This document shows positions 40,247 to 52,190 of a stretch of DNA of 64,000 nucleotides, one piece after another. The position numbers and the translations under genes were made by a program. The notes beneath the pieces are model-generated. The model was not told where the DNA came from, made no database searches, and was given only the letters and a program-made list of their open reading frames with translations. The stretch comes from Vigna angularis (Eukaryota; Streptophyta; Magnoliopsida; Fabales; Fabaceae). The first letter of the stretch is position 1. Each line of letters begins with the position of its first letter. The stretch is from positions 5,654,501 to 5,718,500 of the forward strand of contig NC_068971.1 in the NCBI RefSeq assembly GCF_016808095.1, written 5' to 3'.

Positions 40247-41545
40247 TTATGGTGGCAGTTGCCAAACTTGGACAAGCAGGGAGATGTTCTTCGCCTCAGG
40301 ATCCAGCAAAGAAAATTTGGGGAAGAACTGCTTCATCAATATTTTTCTCTTAGCAATTTGTTTCAGCAGTATCTCTCCTTCCACTAGCATTTGTTTAGTG
40401 TGTGACACCGGAATAGCTATCTCTGGCTCGCTCAAAGAAGTAGCAGTATACTCTTCTTCATCAATCATTAATTTCTTAATGTCAGCATCTGCATTTTCTT
40501 TTAACTCTGCATCCTTATCATCAAACTCACAATTAATATCACCTGTTATAAACTTAGAGTTTGGCTGTAATGCATAACCAATTTCAGCACAAATGGAGCA
40601 AGAACCAGATTCACAGTCACATTCAAAATTTTCAGAAAACTGTGTTAAATCAAAGTTTAGTCCTAACTCCATAAAGTCATTAGATTGCACAGTTTCTCTT
40701 TCAAAATCAATATTGACGCGACTTTTACCAATGGGTTCAATGGATGACACTGATTTAAAAATTTTAGATTGGTCAGTCGAATTTGTATCAATATCAGTCA
40801 TAAACCCTATAGAATCAATGTGCGTCAAATCACATGCATTTGAATGTGTAGGCAAATCAGGTAAAATTGGAATCTCAGGTTCAGAATAAACCTGTTTTTG
40901 CTCACTGAGAAATTTCTTACCAAACTCCAAGTTATCAGCCGCATCCTCAGGGCTATCAGTGTCAGAATCCAGAACAAGCTGCTCAGGTTCTTCCTTTGCT
41001 ACCTCAATTGGACTTTCACCAGCCAGCTTGCAAAGCAACTTCCTCGCTTCTGTTGGGGTTATATCCATCCAACATCCACCAATAGCTGCATCCACAAGTA
41101 TCCTTTGATTGTCCAGGAGCCCTTCATAAAAATAAGTCAAGAGCAAATGCTCTGGAATTTGGTGGTTTGGACAAGTTGTGCAGAGCCTGTTAAACCTCTC
41201 CCAATAATCTGCCAGGCTTTCTTCTTGAAACTGCTCAATGGCAGTGATCTTCATCCTAATACTGGTCACCTTTGCTGCTGGAAAGAACTTGTCGAAGAAT
41301 TTTTGTTGTGTTTCCTGCCAACTATTAAAAGGATACTGGTATATGAACCAGTCTCTTGCTTCATCTTGAAGGGACATGGGAAACATTTTTATCAACACTG
41401 TTTCCTTTGAAACACCAGCAGGCCTCATAGACAAACACACCAAGCTAAACTCCTTGAGGTGCCTGTATGGATCTTCATGTGCCAACCCAAGGAATTTGGG
41501 AAGACACTTGACTAAATCATACATCCAGTCTTGAGAATCTGTCAT
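40247..41545 (-). CDS. gag: Athila-like retrotransposon Gag
   Basis: A 432-aa capsid-type protein on the minus strand. The N-terminal half fits the plant retrotransposon gag domain: DPYRHLKEFSLVCLSM, then FPMSLQDEARDWF, then SWQETQQKFFDKFFPAAK, then QFQEESLADYWERFNRL, CPNHQIPEHLLLTYFYEGL, and DAAIGGCWMDITPTEAR. The order and the 'FFP.. K ... R .. I..F.Q ... ESL...WERF..L...CP.H' pattern are those of Athila elements. The C-terminal half is acidic and not recognised; no CCHC zinc knuckle is obvious, although CDCESGSCSIC gives a Cys cluster near residue 310. The frame ends in a stop instead of running into protease, leaving a Gag-only element. The leader between primer site and start codon is about 460 bases. 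The frame is intact, which fits a young insertion. Confidence 0.9.
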   Translation of the reverse strand: MTDSQDWMYDLVKCLPKFLGLAHEDPYRHLKEFSLVCLSMRPAGVSKETVLIKMFPMSLQDEARDWFIYQYPFNSWQETQQKFFDKFFPAAKVTSIRMKITAIEQFQEESLADYWERFNRLCTTCPNHQIPEHLLLTYFYEGLLDNQRILVDAAIGGCWMDITPTEARKLLCKLAGESPIEVAKEEPEQLVLDSDTDSPEDAADNLEFGKKFLSEQKQVYSEPEIPILPDLPTHSNACDLTHIDSIGFMTDIDTNSTDQSKIFKSVSSIEPIGKSRVNIDFERETVQSNDFMELGLNFDLTQFSENFECDCESGSCSICAEIGYALQPNSKFITGDINCEFDDKDAELKENADADIKKLMIDEEEYTATSLSEPEIAIPVSHTKQMLVEGEILLKQIAKRKILMKQFFPKFSLLDPEAKNISLLVQVWQLPP

Positions 41546-42008
41546 TTTCTCTATTCTAGTTCAAAACCTATCTCAGACCTGGACTTTCACTTCAAGCAAG
41601 GATTATAAAAAATATACAGAAGCATAACATGGAGTAAAACAAGTATTTACATCAATTGAAACTTCCAAAAACAATCACTAAACAAAACACAACACATTTA
41701 TACATGCTACAGGCACACACAAAACAGAACATAAATATTTTTTTTTAAATTTTTTTTTAAATTAACATACATAATACAAAACACAACACAATAAAAATAT
41801 AAAAGACAAAACATATATTACAACCACGTAATAAAACAAAAACAGTAAAAATCAAAAACAAGAACCTGGACTGAAGTGACAACGCCGCCAAAATTTGCTG
41901 AAGGTGTCGTTGTCGCCTACAAAAATATACAAGACAAAACACACAAAACAAACATATTAACAAAACAAAAATTTACACAACAAAAATCTAAAACCAAACC
42001 TCCATTGG
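41546..42008 (-). other. Retrotransposon leader between primer site and gag
   Basis: AT-rich 5' leader in minus-strand orientation. It contains a degenerate echo of the primer-site/LTR junction at 41882-41915 (CGCCAAAATTTGCT then GTCG repeats). Confidence 0.6.
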
Positions 42009-42026
42009 TCCCCGGCAGCGGCGCCA
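42009..42026 (-). other. Primer-binding site, tRNA-Asp type
   Basis: On the minus strand TGGCGCCGCTGCCGGGGA begins 5 bases inside the right LTR. It complements the 3' end of plant tRNA-Asp(GUC) at 17 of 18 positions. tRNA-Asp priming is typical of Athila elements and fixes the right LTR as the 5' LTR. Confidence 0.9.
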
Positions 42027-42031
42027 AAATT

Positions 42032-44433
42032 TGCTACGACTGTCGCGGTCATACAAATTTGATACAACAAAATTAATGCAGTACAGGACTAGGAAGTGAC
42101 TCCTAGGTCGTCTCTCAAGGACCAATTTTGGTGGTTTAGTCTCAGATTTTTTTACACGAAGTGGGGGGGTTTGTGATGTTTTTGTTTGCGGTAATAAATT
42201 AAACTGGAATTTAAATACAATAACTGAATTTAACAACACTGAAGCAAATTTTAAAAATAGTAAAATCAAAAAGTAAAAGACGGTAAAAACGGAAAGCGGT
42301 AAATTTGAGAAACGGTAAAATTAAACGACTCAAAAAGTAATAAGCGGTAAAATAAAAGAGACGATAAAATTAAAAGCACTTGACTCAAAATAAAATTTAT
42401 CGAAGATTCAATTCTTAAATTAAAATTCATCACTTGAAATAAAATGAAAATGAAATGATCAAAATGTGAAATGCACGCTTCAGAAATAAAATTCAAGTAC
42501 TGATGAAAATAGAACTGGATGATGAAAATAGAACTGGAAAAGAAGGAAGAGGCGTGACTTCTCCTAAACTAATTCTACTATAACACCAAAATCTACTCCT
42601 AAATCTAATACTCCAATCTGCTGCTGCTCTTCATCTTTTATAGCCACTTCTCTTTTTGTTGCAACCTCCCGTGACTTCTCCATTTCAGCCAATTTTTCCA
42701 CCCATATTAATAAAACATTCTTTCATTTTGTCTATACCAAAAATAAAGTGGGCCCCTAATCCTTGTCTTCTTGTTTCAGCTTGCTGGAACGTCCCAAGTG
42801 TGGGCTGCTGGACTCTCACGGCCTCCTCCTCTTGGTGTGGTTGAAGCTGGACACTACACCTCCATTCTTTGCTCGGACCAGCTGCTGTGTGCTTCATCCG
42901 TTTCCAACTCTGATCAGCTACTACCAAGCCATTGACCGTGAGCAACTGCACAGCCTCCAGATCAACTCCCGTGAACAACTTGTGCTTCAACCGAGAGGTC
43001 CTTCTTGCATCTCCTTGCTGGATTTGCACACATAAACCAATAATGAAGGTGGTGGCTGCTGCATTTTCTCCTCTCTACTTTTCTGGATAAGGCCGTGAGC
43101 TTTCTGGAGACAAGACCAAGGTGCAGCTCATCCATGCTTCTTCATTTTATTTCTCTCAACATCTCCTTCTCCCTTTCTCTTCAAGCTTGCTGCTGTGCAC
43201 GTGGAGGCTGCTTGTAGTTTGCTGGACGTTTGATGGCTGCTGCTGCTGGTGGACGTGCTTCCATCATCAATCACCATGGTGCTCTCCAAAGCTGCTGGAC
43301 CGACAAGACCAATCCTTCTTCCCTTGCTGGATGTATGAAAATGGACGTGGTTCTCTTCTGGCGTGTGGCTGCTGCACACTTTCTCCATCATCTCTGGACA
43401 GGCTGCTGTACGTGCAAGTGTGGGCAGCTGCACCTCCATTTTCTCCCTTCGATGGGTTGCTGGACCAGCTACACTACTGTATGTAGCAGCTGCTTTGGTG
43501 ATCTTTAGCTGGCCGTGCATCACGCTTCATTCTTCTCCCTCTCGGTGATGGCTACTACTGGACGGGAGTCTTCTTCTCTTTCAGCAGCCACCGTGAAGTG
43601 CTCAACCAAGTTGATGCCCCTTCCGTCTCCATCTTCTCCCAGCTTCCAAATCAGTATCCGTGAACTTCCAATAATTGGTGGCTCCCATTCTTATTCTAGG
43701 AATAATGGATGTGCATAAGTGTGGGACCGTGTTCTCTTTACACTTCAACAAGTATTTATCAGCATTTTACAGTTCCGACCGTGAATGTGACCCAAATGGT
43801 GGCCCCCTCATTCAAAAAGATGTTTTTGCTGAATGCTTTCACTAAAATAACTTGTCCATGGGTTTAGGATATGTAACCGTGACATGGCAAGGGAATAGCA
43901 ACTTCCCAACGTAAATTTCCACCAAATTTGATCCCTTATTTGACTCCAATTGCTCTTTTGTTTTGTCCTTTTGCAAGATTTTTCATTTGAAAGAAATGAG
44001 TTGCAGATGTAATTGCCGTGAGCTTCTAAAGGTGGACATCAACTTTGCCAAATGCTTGCCAAAACCGTGGCTGCACTTAGAACTTCCCTTTGCCAAAATT
44101 AATTTTCCAAACATGAATGCTTTCTATTTTTTTAAAAAAAATCAAATTCCCTTTTTGTGATGGTTGAAATAGCTGTGTGTTGTACTGATGCCAAACAATG
44201 TTTTCTTAAATAATTTTTTTCTTCCAAATGTCCTAAAATATTATCCAGAATTTTCCCTGCACTCAATAATATAAATAATTAGTTTCAGATAATTCAAATT
44301 AATTAAAATAAGAATTTCTGATCGAATTAAGCTCAATTCAGTAAAATGGGAAAATACTAGACAATTAAGCACAATTTCCTGATTAAATCTAGCACAATAA
44401 ACTAAGTGCAGTGAAGAAAATAATGATTCATCA
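42032..44433 (-). repeat. 5' LTR of the Athila-like element
   Basis: Right copy of the long terminal repeat, next to the primer site, so it contains the promoter. TG...CA borders; flanked on the right by the AACGC target duplication. Confidence 0.93.
42634..42642 (-). promoter_or_regulatory. LTR TATA box
   Basis: TATAAAAGA on the minus strand, about 600 bases before the LTR end, in a good position for the U3/R boundary. The same word is at 34562-34570 in the other LTR. Confidence 0.6.
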
Positions 44434-44438
44434 AACGC

Positions 44439-44994
44439 ACTTAGAAATGCAATGTCGTAGAGAGAAAAAGGCGAGGAGGAAGATGATGAAGTGCGCGTAA
44501 CCGCGGGTTCGTGATTTCATATATTTAACAGGAATCAAGACGTCGGTGCCCCAGTGCCCGACGTCTATTCGCGACTAGACGTCGGGGACCTCAATAATGT
44601 GACGTCCATTTGATTTAAAGATTAATATTCGCGGTGTATATAGACGTTGGATGTAAGGGGAGCCGACGTCCACAACAAGTTTTCACCTACCCTGTCAGGC
44701 CATTTAGGCGTCGGATGTAAGGGGGACTGACGTCTCAATGATTCTCTAGATGTTGGTGTGGTGGGATCCGACGTCTAAATGACGAAAAAAAATGACTTTT
44801 CCCATTCTAGCGCTCCCCTTTTGGTGTCTAATTGTACGAACTGACGTGGTTTAAAGTATAGACGTCGGACCCCCATGAACCGACGTCGCCAAGGCCAACT
44901 TATTTACCAAAATGTCACCGGTCAATCTTTTACATTGGATATTGTGGGATCCGACATCTAAGGGATGACGTTAAAGGCCATTTCTGCTCTAGTG
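44439..44994. repeat. CACTA right arm with GACGTC repeats
   Basis: About a dozen copies of TAGACGTCGG or CCGACGTCTA and one-base variants between 44548 and 44958, alternating in orientation, then the CACTA terminus. No coding sequence. Confidence 0.8.
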
Positions 44995-47394
44995 CATCTT
45001 CCTCCATCATTTTCATAATTCCAATCCATTTTTGTGTTCTAGATGTATAAGAGTAGCTAAACTCGATTTCATTAGGTTGGATGTAATGTACCTAAACTCT
45101 TTGTAGTTCTTTCTATGCAATATAATATCTTTCATATTACTTGTGTTCTATCCCTTTTATTCACTTGCATATCTATGCTATTTTGGTGGTGTCTAATCAT
45201 TGAAAAATGCTTTGGAACCTAAACCTGAATAGAACAACCAAGTGGCTTGACTGTAGACATAGACCAAGGCTCTTGGTCATTCTAGACACCTTTTCTTAAT
45301 GTAAATATTGTGTTTGAATATCTAAGGGATTAATATTTTCACATAAAGATTTAGAACTTGTCTTTAAGGAATTAGGGCTTGTATACTTGTCATGTGAATA
45401 CTTGAATATGTTAGAGATATATTATGTGGATGAGTGGATAAAATTTGGATCATGAAGTCCAACTTCGATGAATCTTTACTCGTATCACTTTATAATCTTT
45501 ATATTTAGTAATTTTATGTGTTTGGAACTCATTTGAACCAATCACTATTTATTTACATTGCCTAAACTAGTAAGTAATTATTTAAACAAACACAGATCCC
45601 ATGGGAGACGATACTTGAACTTACAAACTTGAACAATTTGGTGCACTTGTCAAGGAGTTAATAATTGTATTTCGGAAAAATTGTTTGACAAATTCGATGT
45701 AGCCAACTTGCTCTTGTTAGAATTGGTAAAATAAGATTTTATCCAATAAAAATCAATGAAGGAGAGAAGATTAAGAAAAACAACAAATTAAGTAGAAAAT
45801 AAGTTAATATATAAAAAAAAGAAATAGATAACAAAAGGTGTAAAGGAAAAAACAAATTAAGAAGAAATTTCAACATAAAGAAGAAATAAAGAAAGAGAGA
45901 GAAAAGTGATATTGTAATTTTTATTTTTTATCAATAATATTGTTACTATGAGGTGAGATATGACCGGGTATTACTACGTGCTGAGTTGAATGAACCAATC
46001 AGCAGGGTATAGAAGAAGACTTCGCAGACGTTCGGTCACGACATCAGTTGATCAAAGTTAAAGTGCAATCAATACGGTAACTGCTATTGATGATTGATTA
46101 AGGTTGACATTAATGACCATTAAGAGGTAAATTAATTGGTCAGATTCTTTTAAACTTTTTAAATAGAGGTTTAATTTTGAGGTAATTGACATTTTTTTTC
46201 ATAATTGAATTACTTTAGACCTCCAGTCACCCAGAACACCGAGGAAGCGAACGCTTGCTACGCAGGAATCATTCTCATCCCATTTTAGCAAAAACAAATA
46301 TAATTGGAGTATAATTTAAATAGTTTTGTTTTGAATGTTATTATTTCACATTTATATTTTCTCTTACAAATCTGATTAAGAGAAATTCTGCAAAATTTTC
46401 CAACAGTTTCTACAGTTGTGGAACAATCAACTCTCTTTATTTGTAGGAAACCACAACTTGTAACTCAACCTTAACAAAAAAAACTAGACCATTTTAAGGA
46501 TGAAGATCACGTTTGTTGTAACAAACCTACACAACAACATGAATTTTGTTTCATAGTCATGGTTGAAATTGAAGGAGGCATTCGAGGAAAGAATAAAGCA
46601 TGAATAGAGGGTTGGATTGTTGCAGTACCGATATCGTGCAACCTCAACGCAACACTTTTGCAATACCGATTTCACAACACCTTTCAATATACTTTTCACT
46701 TCCTCTTTTACTTTATAAGTACAAAATTTTACTTTTTTTATGACTATTTAATCTTACATAGTGTCAAATGATATCAAATAACATTTTTCTCAAATCAAAC
46801 TATCATATCTAAAATAGTAAAAGTTATCTCTTGTTCATAAAGTACATACAAAGTTATCTCTTGTTCGAGCACTTTCTTTGTAGGATAATATTCATCATAC
46901 CTAGCTTGGAAATGTACATGATAAAAATTCCATGATCAAGAGCTTTGATAAAACCATTTGTTGATTAATCAACTCTCTTTAAAGGAAGAAGACGGAACAA
47001 ACTACTCTATTTGAGGATATGAACTCGTGCTATGCTTTTTAGATTTCTGATATTAGAGAAAAACCAAGGTAAATACAACAGTCAATGATTCAAGGTTGAT
47101 TATTCAGGTAATCGCTAAAACCTAGCAATTGCAATGCATAGTTGGAAGGAAAAAAGTATTAACAATATGTATATCATTTTTTTTCTTGCTAATTAAAGAC
47201 TCATCAGTAGCAGCATTAATTTGGTTGATTTTATTTTTAACAGATTGAAGGATTAATTTGGTTGAGTATTCAAGTAAGAATTTCATAACTTAATTAATTT
47301 CAACCTAATGCCATTGAGAATCATTTTTGTTTGACACATGCCAAGAAACATTTCTTTCTCCCAGATGATTAACAACATTCTTCCCAAAGAAAGT

Positions 47395-47492
<98 letters not shown>

Positions 47493-48579
47493 CTCTTCTT
47501 TCTCCTTTGTTTATCGAATTTATTTCCCTTGAAAAATCTTTCCCTTGAATCTTTGCATAATTCTTGTGCATTGTCAATTTATACGGTGTCTCTGGGCAGT
47601 GTCAAAATTATCCATGATATATATTACTTCGTTTTTGACCATCATGCTAAGAACAAGACAGTAAAAAGAGAGAAAAATAAAAAAAAGAAAAATAAATGAC
47701 ACAAAAATTTGTAATTCAGCATAAAATGTTATGTCTATGTTTACAACTATACTAGAAAATACTTTTATTTCATTGTGTATTTCAAATTTTACAAAGAATT
47801 GTGTATATAAAAAAATGGAAACCAACCTCTTATAATATTAAGCGATACATAACTAAATTAAGGTCTGTGATACTAATGTATCAAACATAAAATTATCTTG
47901 TGTCAGTTTTGTATCGTTGTCATCGATAAAAGAACACGTTCATTTATTCATGAGGGATAATTTGTTCCGTTTAGACGAGGAGCAAGAAGAATTAGTAGGA
48001 TTCTCACTTGAATGTAAGTAAGAACTTGAAGGGTTTTGTGAAAGATCAATGTTCCCATTGTTCATGGAAAAAAAAAACTACGAACAACTGAGCACAAAGA
48101 TAGAGCAAGAAGAAGGAGAAGAAGGCACAACGGAAAAAAGGAGCAGGATCAACATGCTGATACCATATTGAGAATTCATACCTTCGTGGAAATGAAAGAA
48201 CGAAGACAAACACAAAAGGAAGTAGACGAAAAAGCTAACATATATACACAAAACAAACTATCAGACACAAAGGCCTATCATACACAAAAACAAACTATGA
48301 GACGCAAAGGTCTATCAGACACAAAAGCAAAAGATCACTATTGTTCATAAAATACATGCAAGATAAGATATAAATACAAGCAGAATAATAACGAAACTGA
48401 TGAGTTATTCGACCTTAAGAAGTCCAATACTAAATACTCAATACCAGGCAGATCATAAGCAATGAGTTTCAACATCATGCAACAAGGTACGTAATAAGTT
48501 TTGGATATATGTCAACAAATGGGTATAATTGTTGAGAGCTTAATCAAATAGGACATAAAGCTATTTGTATGATTCAACT
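44995..48579. other. Retroelement-like debris and AT-rich intergenic DNA
   Basis: The stretch 45000-45700 has the unbroken mixed composition of a retroelement spacer, including GGGAGACGATACTTG and TTGGTGCACTTG words that are frequent near plant LTR element ends. No protein domain was found. The rest is AT-rich. A long (AAT)n fills 47396-47491. Confidence 0.4.
47396..47491. repeat. (AAT)n microsatellite
   Basis: About 32 perfect AAT/TAA units. Poly-Tyr and poly-Ile frames across it are artefacts. Confidence 0.97.
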
Positions 48580-49215
48580 TCACCAACCAACCATCCCCTG
48601 AACAATTACCGAAAAATCTTGGAAAGTAAAATCAGGTTCTCTCACTGTTGATCTCCCTGCACCTACATATCTCTGGATAAGGTAAATCATGAGCAACATC
48701 ATAAAACAAACAATGAGAGAAAGCGCAAAAGCCGCTGTAGTAGTAAACCAGAGGAGAGGAAGTTTGAAAACGCCGCAAGTCACACCAACCCCTGATAACG
48801 TGCCGAACAACTTAAAAATATAGTGAAGTGATTCAGAAATCAATATTAGCATGATAGAAATCTGATACGCTGGTTGCAGTGGCCAAATCAGCAACAAAAC
48901 TAGAAGACAACTCACCATGATTGTCATTTTATCTGTGATCTCTGGATTAAACTCTCCAAAGGCTTCCCCAAAGGTCAACAGTACGTCATATAAATTTTCC
49001 AATTTTAAATCAAATTGAGCCGTCAACTTTTCTGCCTTAAATTTTAGAAAAGCACCACCTGATACTAGCAACATGTAATGAAGATTCATAGGGATATTCT
49101 TTATGCTCAACACTATTAAAGTTATACATTTCATGAAGCTGATAGGAGTGTGTCTTAGCGGTGTTTCAGGAGGATTTCTTGGTGGTGTTTTAGGAGGAGG
49201 GTCTTCAGTGTTTAC
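48580..49215 (-). CDS. Last exon of an unrecognised multi-span membrane protein
   Basis: Minus-strand open frame of about 211 codons. It most likely begins at a splice acceptor (TTTTGCCAG, exon from 49215) because no ATG precedes the Pro-rich start NTEDPPPKTPPRNPPETP. Hydrophobic stretches VSCLLVLLLIWPL, ISIMLILISESLHYIF and FTTTAAFALSLIVCFMMLLM suggest three or four membrane helices in the C-terminal half. The protein ends DFTFQDFSVIVQGMVGW. I do not recognise the family. Upstream exons are not identified; a 26-base piece at 51425-51450 has perfect minus-strand splice borders (CTCTTGCAG before, GTAAGT after) and may be a 5' exon. If so, the gene shares a short bidirectional promoter with the + strand gene starting at 52191. 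Confidence 0.55.
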   Translation of the reverse strand, partial: VNTEDPPPKTPPRNPPETPLRHTPISFMKCITLIVLSIKNIPMNLHYMLLVSGGAFLKFKAEKLTAQFDLKLENLYDVLLTFGEAFGEFNPEITDKMTIMVSCLLVLLLIWPLQPAYQISIMLILISESLHYIFKLFGTLSGVGVTCGVFKLPLLWFTTTAAFALSLIVCFMMLLMIYLIQRYVGAGRSTVREPDFTFQDFSVIVQGMVGW

Positions 49216-49519
49216 CTGGCAAAACAAAGAAATCCAATCACCCTTGAAGAGATATAATCAGAGTAATAGCACATTTTTATATTTATTTAATACACAGGAA
49301 TAAAATGGTCATTATAAACTTTTGTATTTTTTAAGATAAGAGAGAAAAAAAGCATAATATTTAAAAAATTTAGGTATGTCAAATAATATTTTTCGTAGTT
49401 CAACTTAGTCATTCTTTTTTTTTATAAGAGACAATTTACTTTTATGCCAAACATTTATATTAAAAAAATTTAATAACAGAAAATTCATTATTAAAGGACT
49501 CAAAATAATATATTTAAAG

Positions 49520-49572
<53 letters not shown>

Positions 49573-52190
49573 AGTATAATACAACCAAAATAATACATAA
49601 TTTAATATAATTATAACTATAAAAAAATTATATATATTTAACAGATTGTCTTTTCAAATTATTGAACCATCAATAATTAATTCAAAATTAAAATTTTTAG
49701 TTATACCTTTTCTAATGTAAATAATTATATAGTGCATAAAAAATTTATCCTTCAATTTATTTCACAATTTTGTTTTGATAATTAACAATCATTACACATA
49801 AAAAAATTCTATTAAAGTAAAACATACTTTCTATTTTTATCAAAGAATTATATAATTCAAATTTAAATAACTAAGAACATTAACAATAAAATTTTGAAGT
49901 TAAAATTTTAAACTAATTGAATTTTAAAGTAATTGAATATGATATTGACAATTTAGTAATAAATAAGTAAGTAAGTAAAAAAGTAATAATAAAGATTATT
50001 ATCTTTCTTTGTATTTTTAAATTCAATAATTATTTAAGTTTAATGTATAATAAAATAAACTTTTTGAAAACTCATACTTTAAAACAATGAGATTCTATTA
50101 CATATTTTAATAAGGAATATATACGTGGGAAAAATATTGGGAGAATGGAGACCAAGGCCCTCTTACTGACTATATAAGCTCTGCCACTGAATAAGTGATA
50201 TAAATTTATGTATTTTCAAACTCGAGAAATTTGTAATGCACTATTACTATAATTTGTCTATTTAAAAATCTAATGAGCAATTATTAGTGAGTAGTAGTCA
50301 AATTATCTACATAAAATAAGAACTTGACATCTGCAATCAAGTGAAAAGTTTGATTTTACTATTATTTTTGTTTTTTATCTTTTATTTATAAATCAATTTG
50401 TTTTTTCTCTATCTAATATTTTTTTTAGTTCATTGGTCAATTCTTTCAAGGCAAGTTAACCAGCAAGTTGGAAACGAAAATATAGAAGTAACTATGATGT
50501 TATCTCCATTAACAACAAAATCAAAGAGTAAGATACTGATCATAATTAAGTCCATTATTCTTGCAATTTATAATAACTATAAAAAAATATTTTTTTATTT
50601 GATAGTTTGTATTTTATGAATTTTAAAAGAATATATATTTTTAATGTATATGTATATTATTTCTCTCATTGTAATTTTTTTTTTATCCAAACAAAATAGT
50701 TATTTGAAAAATCATTTTTCATAACTTAATTACATAAACATCGATAAAATATTTACAAGAAAATAAAAAGGTGGATACATAACTAAGTAATAATGAACAA
50801 TTATCCTTAATAATAATAATAAACTATTCATATAATTAACTATTAAAATAATAATTTCCACAGTTACTCCAAACACAGCAAACATACTTTCATTACTTAT
50901 TCAGCTTTAATATTTTTCTAGATTCATATGAGCGCACAACGATAGATAGTTATGTCAGAAAACAAGTGAAATGCTTATATATGTTATCCAAGATCAGACA
51001 GATTCGGTTTCAGTAATTATTACGTTTGAGTAATTAATGAAATCATGAAACACTATTACTTTTGTTTGATACATAATAGAATATTAATACAAGGTTAAAA
51101 TAATTATAAAAGAATAAATTTGAATATTTTTTTAAGAAAAAAGAGAATAAAAAGTGAAAAAAAATACTGTTAAATAAATGTAAAAGATTAATGCATTTAT
51201 TACTTTTGTGCCGTGTTCTTCATATTGGATCTTCATATCAATCTCCATATAACCAAGGTAGTGCTGTTAATCAGAGCACAAGGTTTTCAAGATACATATA
51301 ATGGTAAATAAGATTTAGCACTAAAGAACAAGTGCAACATGAGGATGACGAAGAAATAAGCGAAATGCACATGTCATATTCATGATCACAGAATAGATTC
51401 AGTAGGAAGTTTTTCATTACTTACCTGATTGAGTGCCTAACGGGCAGTATCTGCAAGAGTTAACCAATATATACAGTACTACGTAAGTTAGCGAACATCA
51501 GCGTCAACAAAGAAAACATAGACAATAACCTACGGGATAAAAAAAGTATGTCACACTGTTTATTACGTTAGGGTTGTTATCTCTTTCAGGAACGCTCTTC
51601 GTCTCCACCTTTGTGTTAGAGACAAACTCCTTCGAAAAGCTAGCAGCAGAAGCTTAGGAATTTGTCTAAACACGAGTTGCGGTTTGAAAAAGACGACATT
51701 TTGAAGTCAAATCAAAGCAACAAACGCGTTTGCGTGTGGTGTCAATTACCAATGAAGTTTTAGATTCCATTCACTGAAAGCACAGACCTTCGTCACCTTC
51801 AGACAAATTCCTACCCAAACAAAAGACATTGAAATAAAAAGAAATGGAAGTTTGATGAGATTGCTCCTCATATTATTCTTGGCTTAGTGAGTTTCATTTT
51901 CAAACTCCGCGAAGGGTCTCTCTTCCGTCTTTTATTCTGAGTCTTCACCGGCCGAAGACTTTAGCAATAAACTAAATATTTTTCATACTCTCTTGAAGTT
52001 TCGATGGATGCAGATTAACGCATTTTCTTAGCTTGAATTCATCGATCTTGATCATTTTAGGAGGCCACAAGGAGGTACTATCATTTTTTTTTCTGCAATA
52101 TTGGTTTATCATTGTGCGGAAAGACTGGAACTAAACTAACCGCTTGTGTTTTGTGGATCTAGCTCAAACCCTTTCATTTCTTTCCCTGTG
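49216..52190. other. AT-rich DNA with presumed divergent promoter
   Basis: Very AT-rich from 49300 to 51400, with (TA)n at 49520-49565. From about 51550 to 52000 the composition becomes mixed, as expected of 5' UTR or promoter sequence, between a putative minus-strand gene and the + strand gene at 52191. Confidence 0.4.
49520..49565. repeat. (TA)n microsatellite
   Basis: About 23 TA units. Confidence 0.95.

Larger units (their letters stand above)
33960..44433 (-). mobile_element. Young Athila-like Gag-only LTR retrotransposon carrying an antisense WOX-like gene
   Basis: Two 2402-base LTRs (33960-36361 and 42032-44433, offset 8072) bound 5.67 kb of internal DNA. Each LTR starts TG and ends CA, and the element is flanked by AACGC (33955-33959 and 44434-44438), a 5-bp target duplication. 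On the minus strand a primer site matching tRNA-Asp sits 5 bases inside the right LTR, so transcription runs right to left. Gag is encoded at 41545-40247 and resembles Athila Gag. No protease, reverse transcriptase, RNase H or integrase was seen, so mobility must have been supplied in trans. By eye the LTRs differ at one site (G at 34392, A at 42464), so insertion is recent. A clear polypurine tract beside the left LTR is not evident. A WOX-like gene lies inside in the opposite orientation. Confidence 0.93.
33414..44994. mobile_element. Non-autonomous CACTA (En/Spm-like) transposon, split by a retrotransposon
   Basis: The left end is CACTAGTGCAGAAAGGG and the right end, read on the minus strand, is CACTAGAGCAGAAATGG, a 17-base terminal inverted repeat with two differences. 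Both ends are flanked by the trinucleotide CAT (33411-33413 and 44995-44997), the 3-bp target duplication expected of CACTA elements. Without the nested retrotransposon the element is only about 1.1 kb, with no transposase, so it is non-autonomous. The subterminal regions carry many GACGTC palindromes (TAGACGTCGG/CCGACGTCTA types) that may be transposase-binding repeats. Its left arm contains a large fold-back (33563-33838). Confidence 0.9.

Noticed and set aside
47305..47577. Poly-Tyr or poly-Ile frames
   Set aside because: Translations of the (AAT)n microsatellite.
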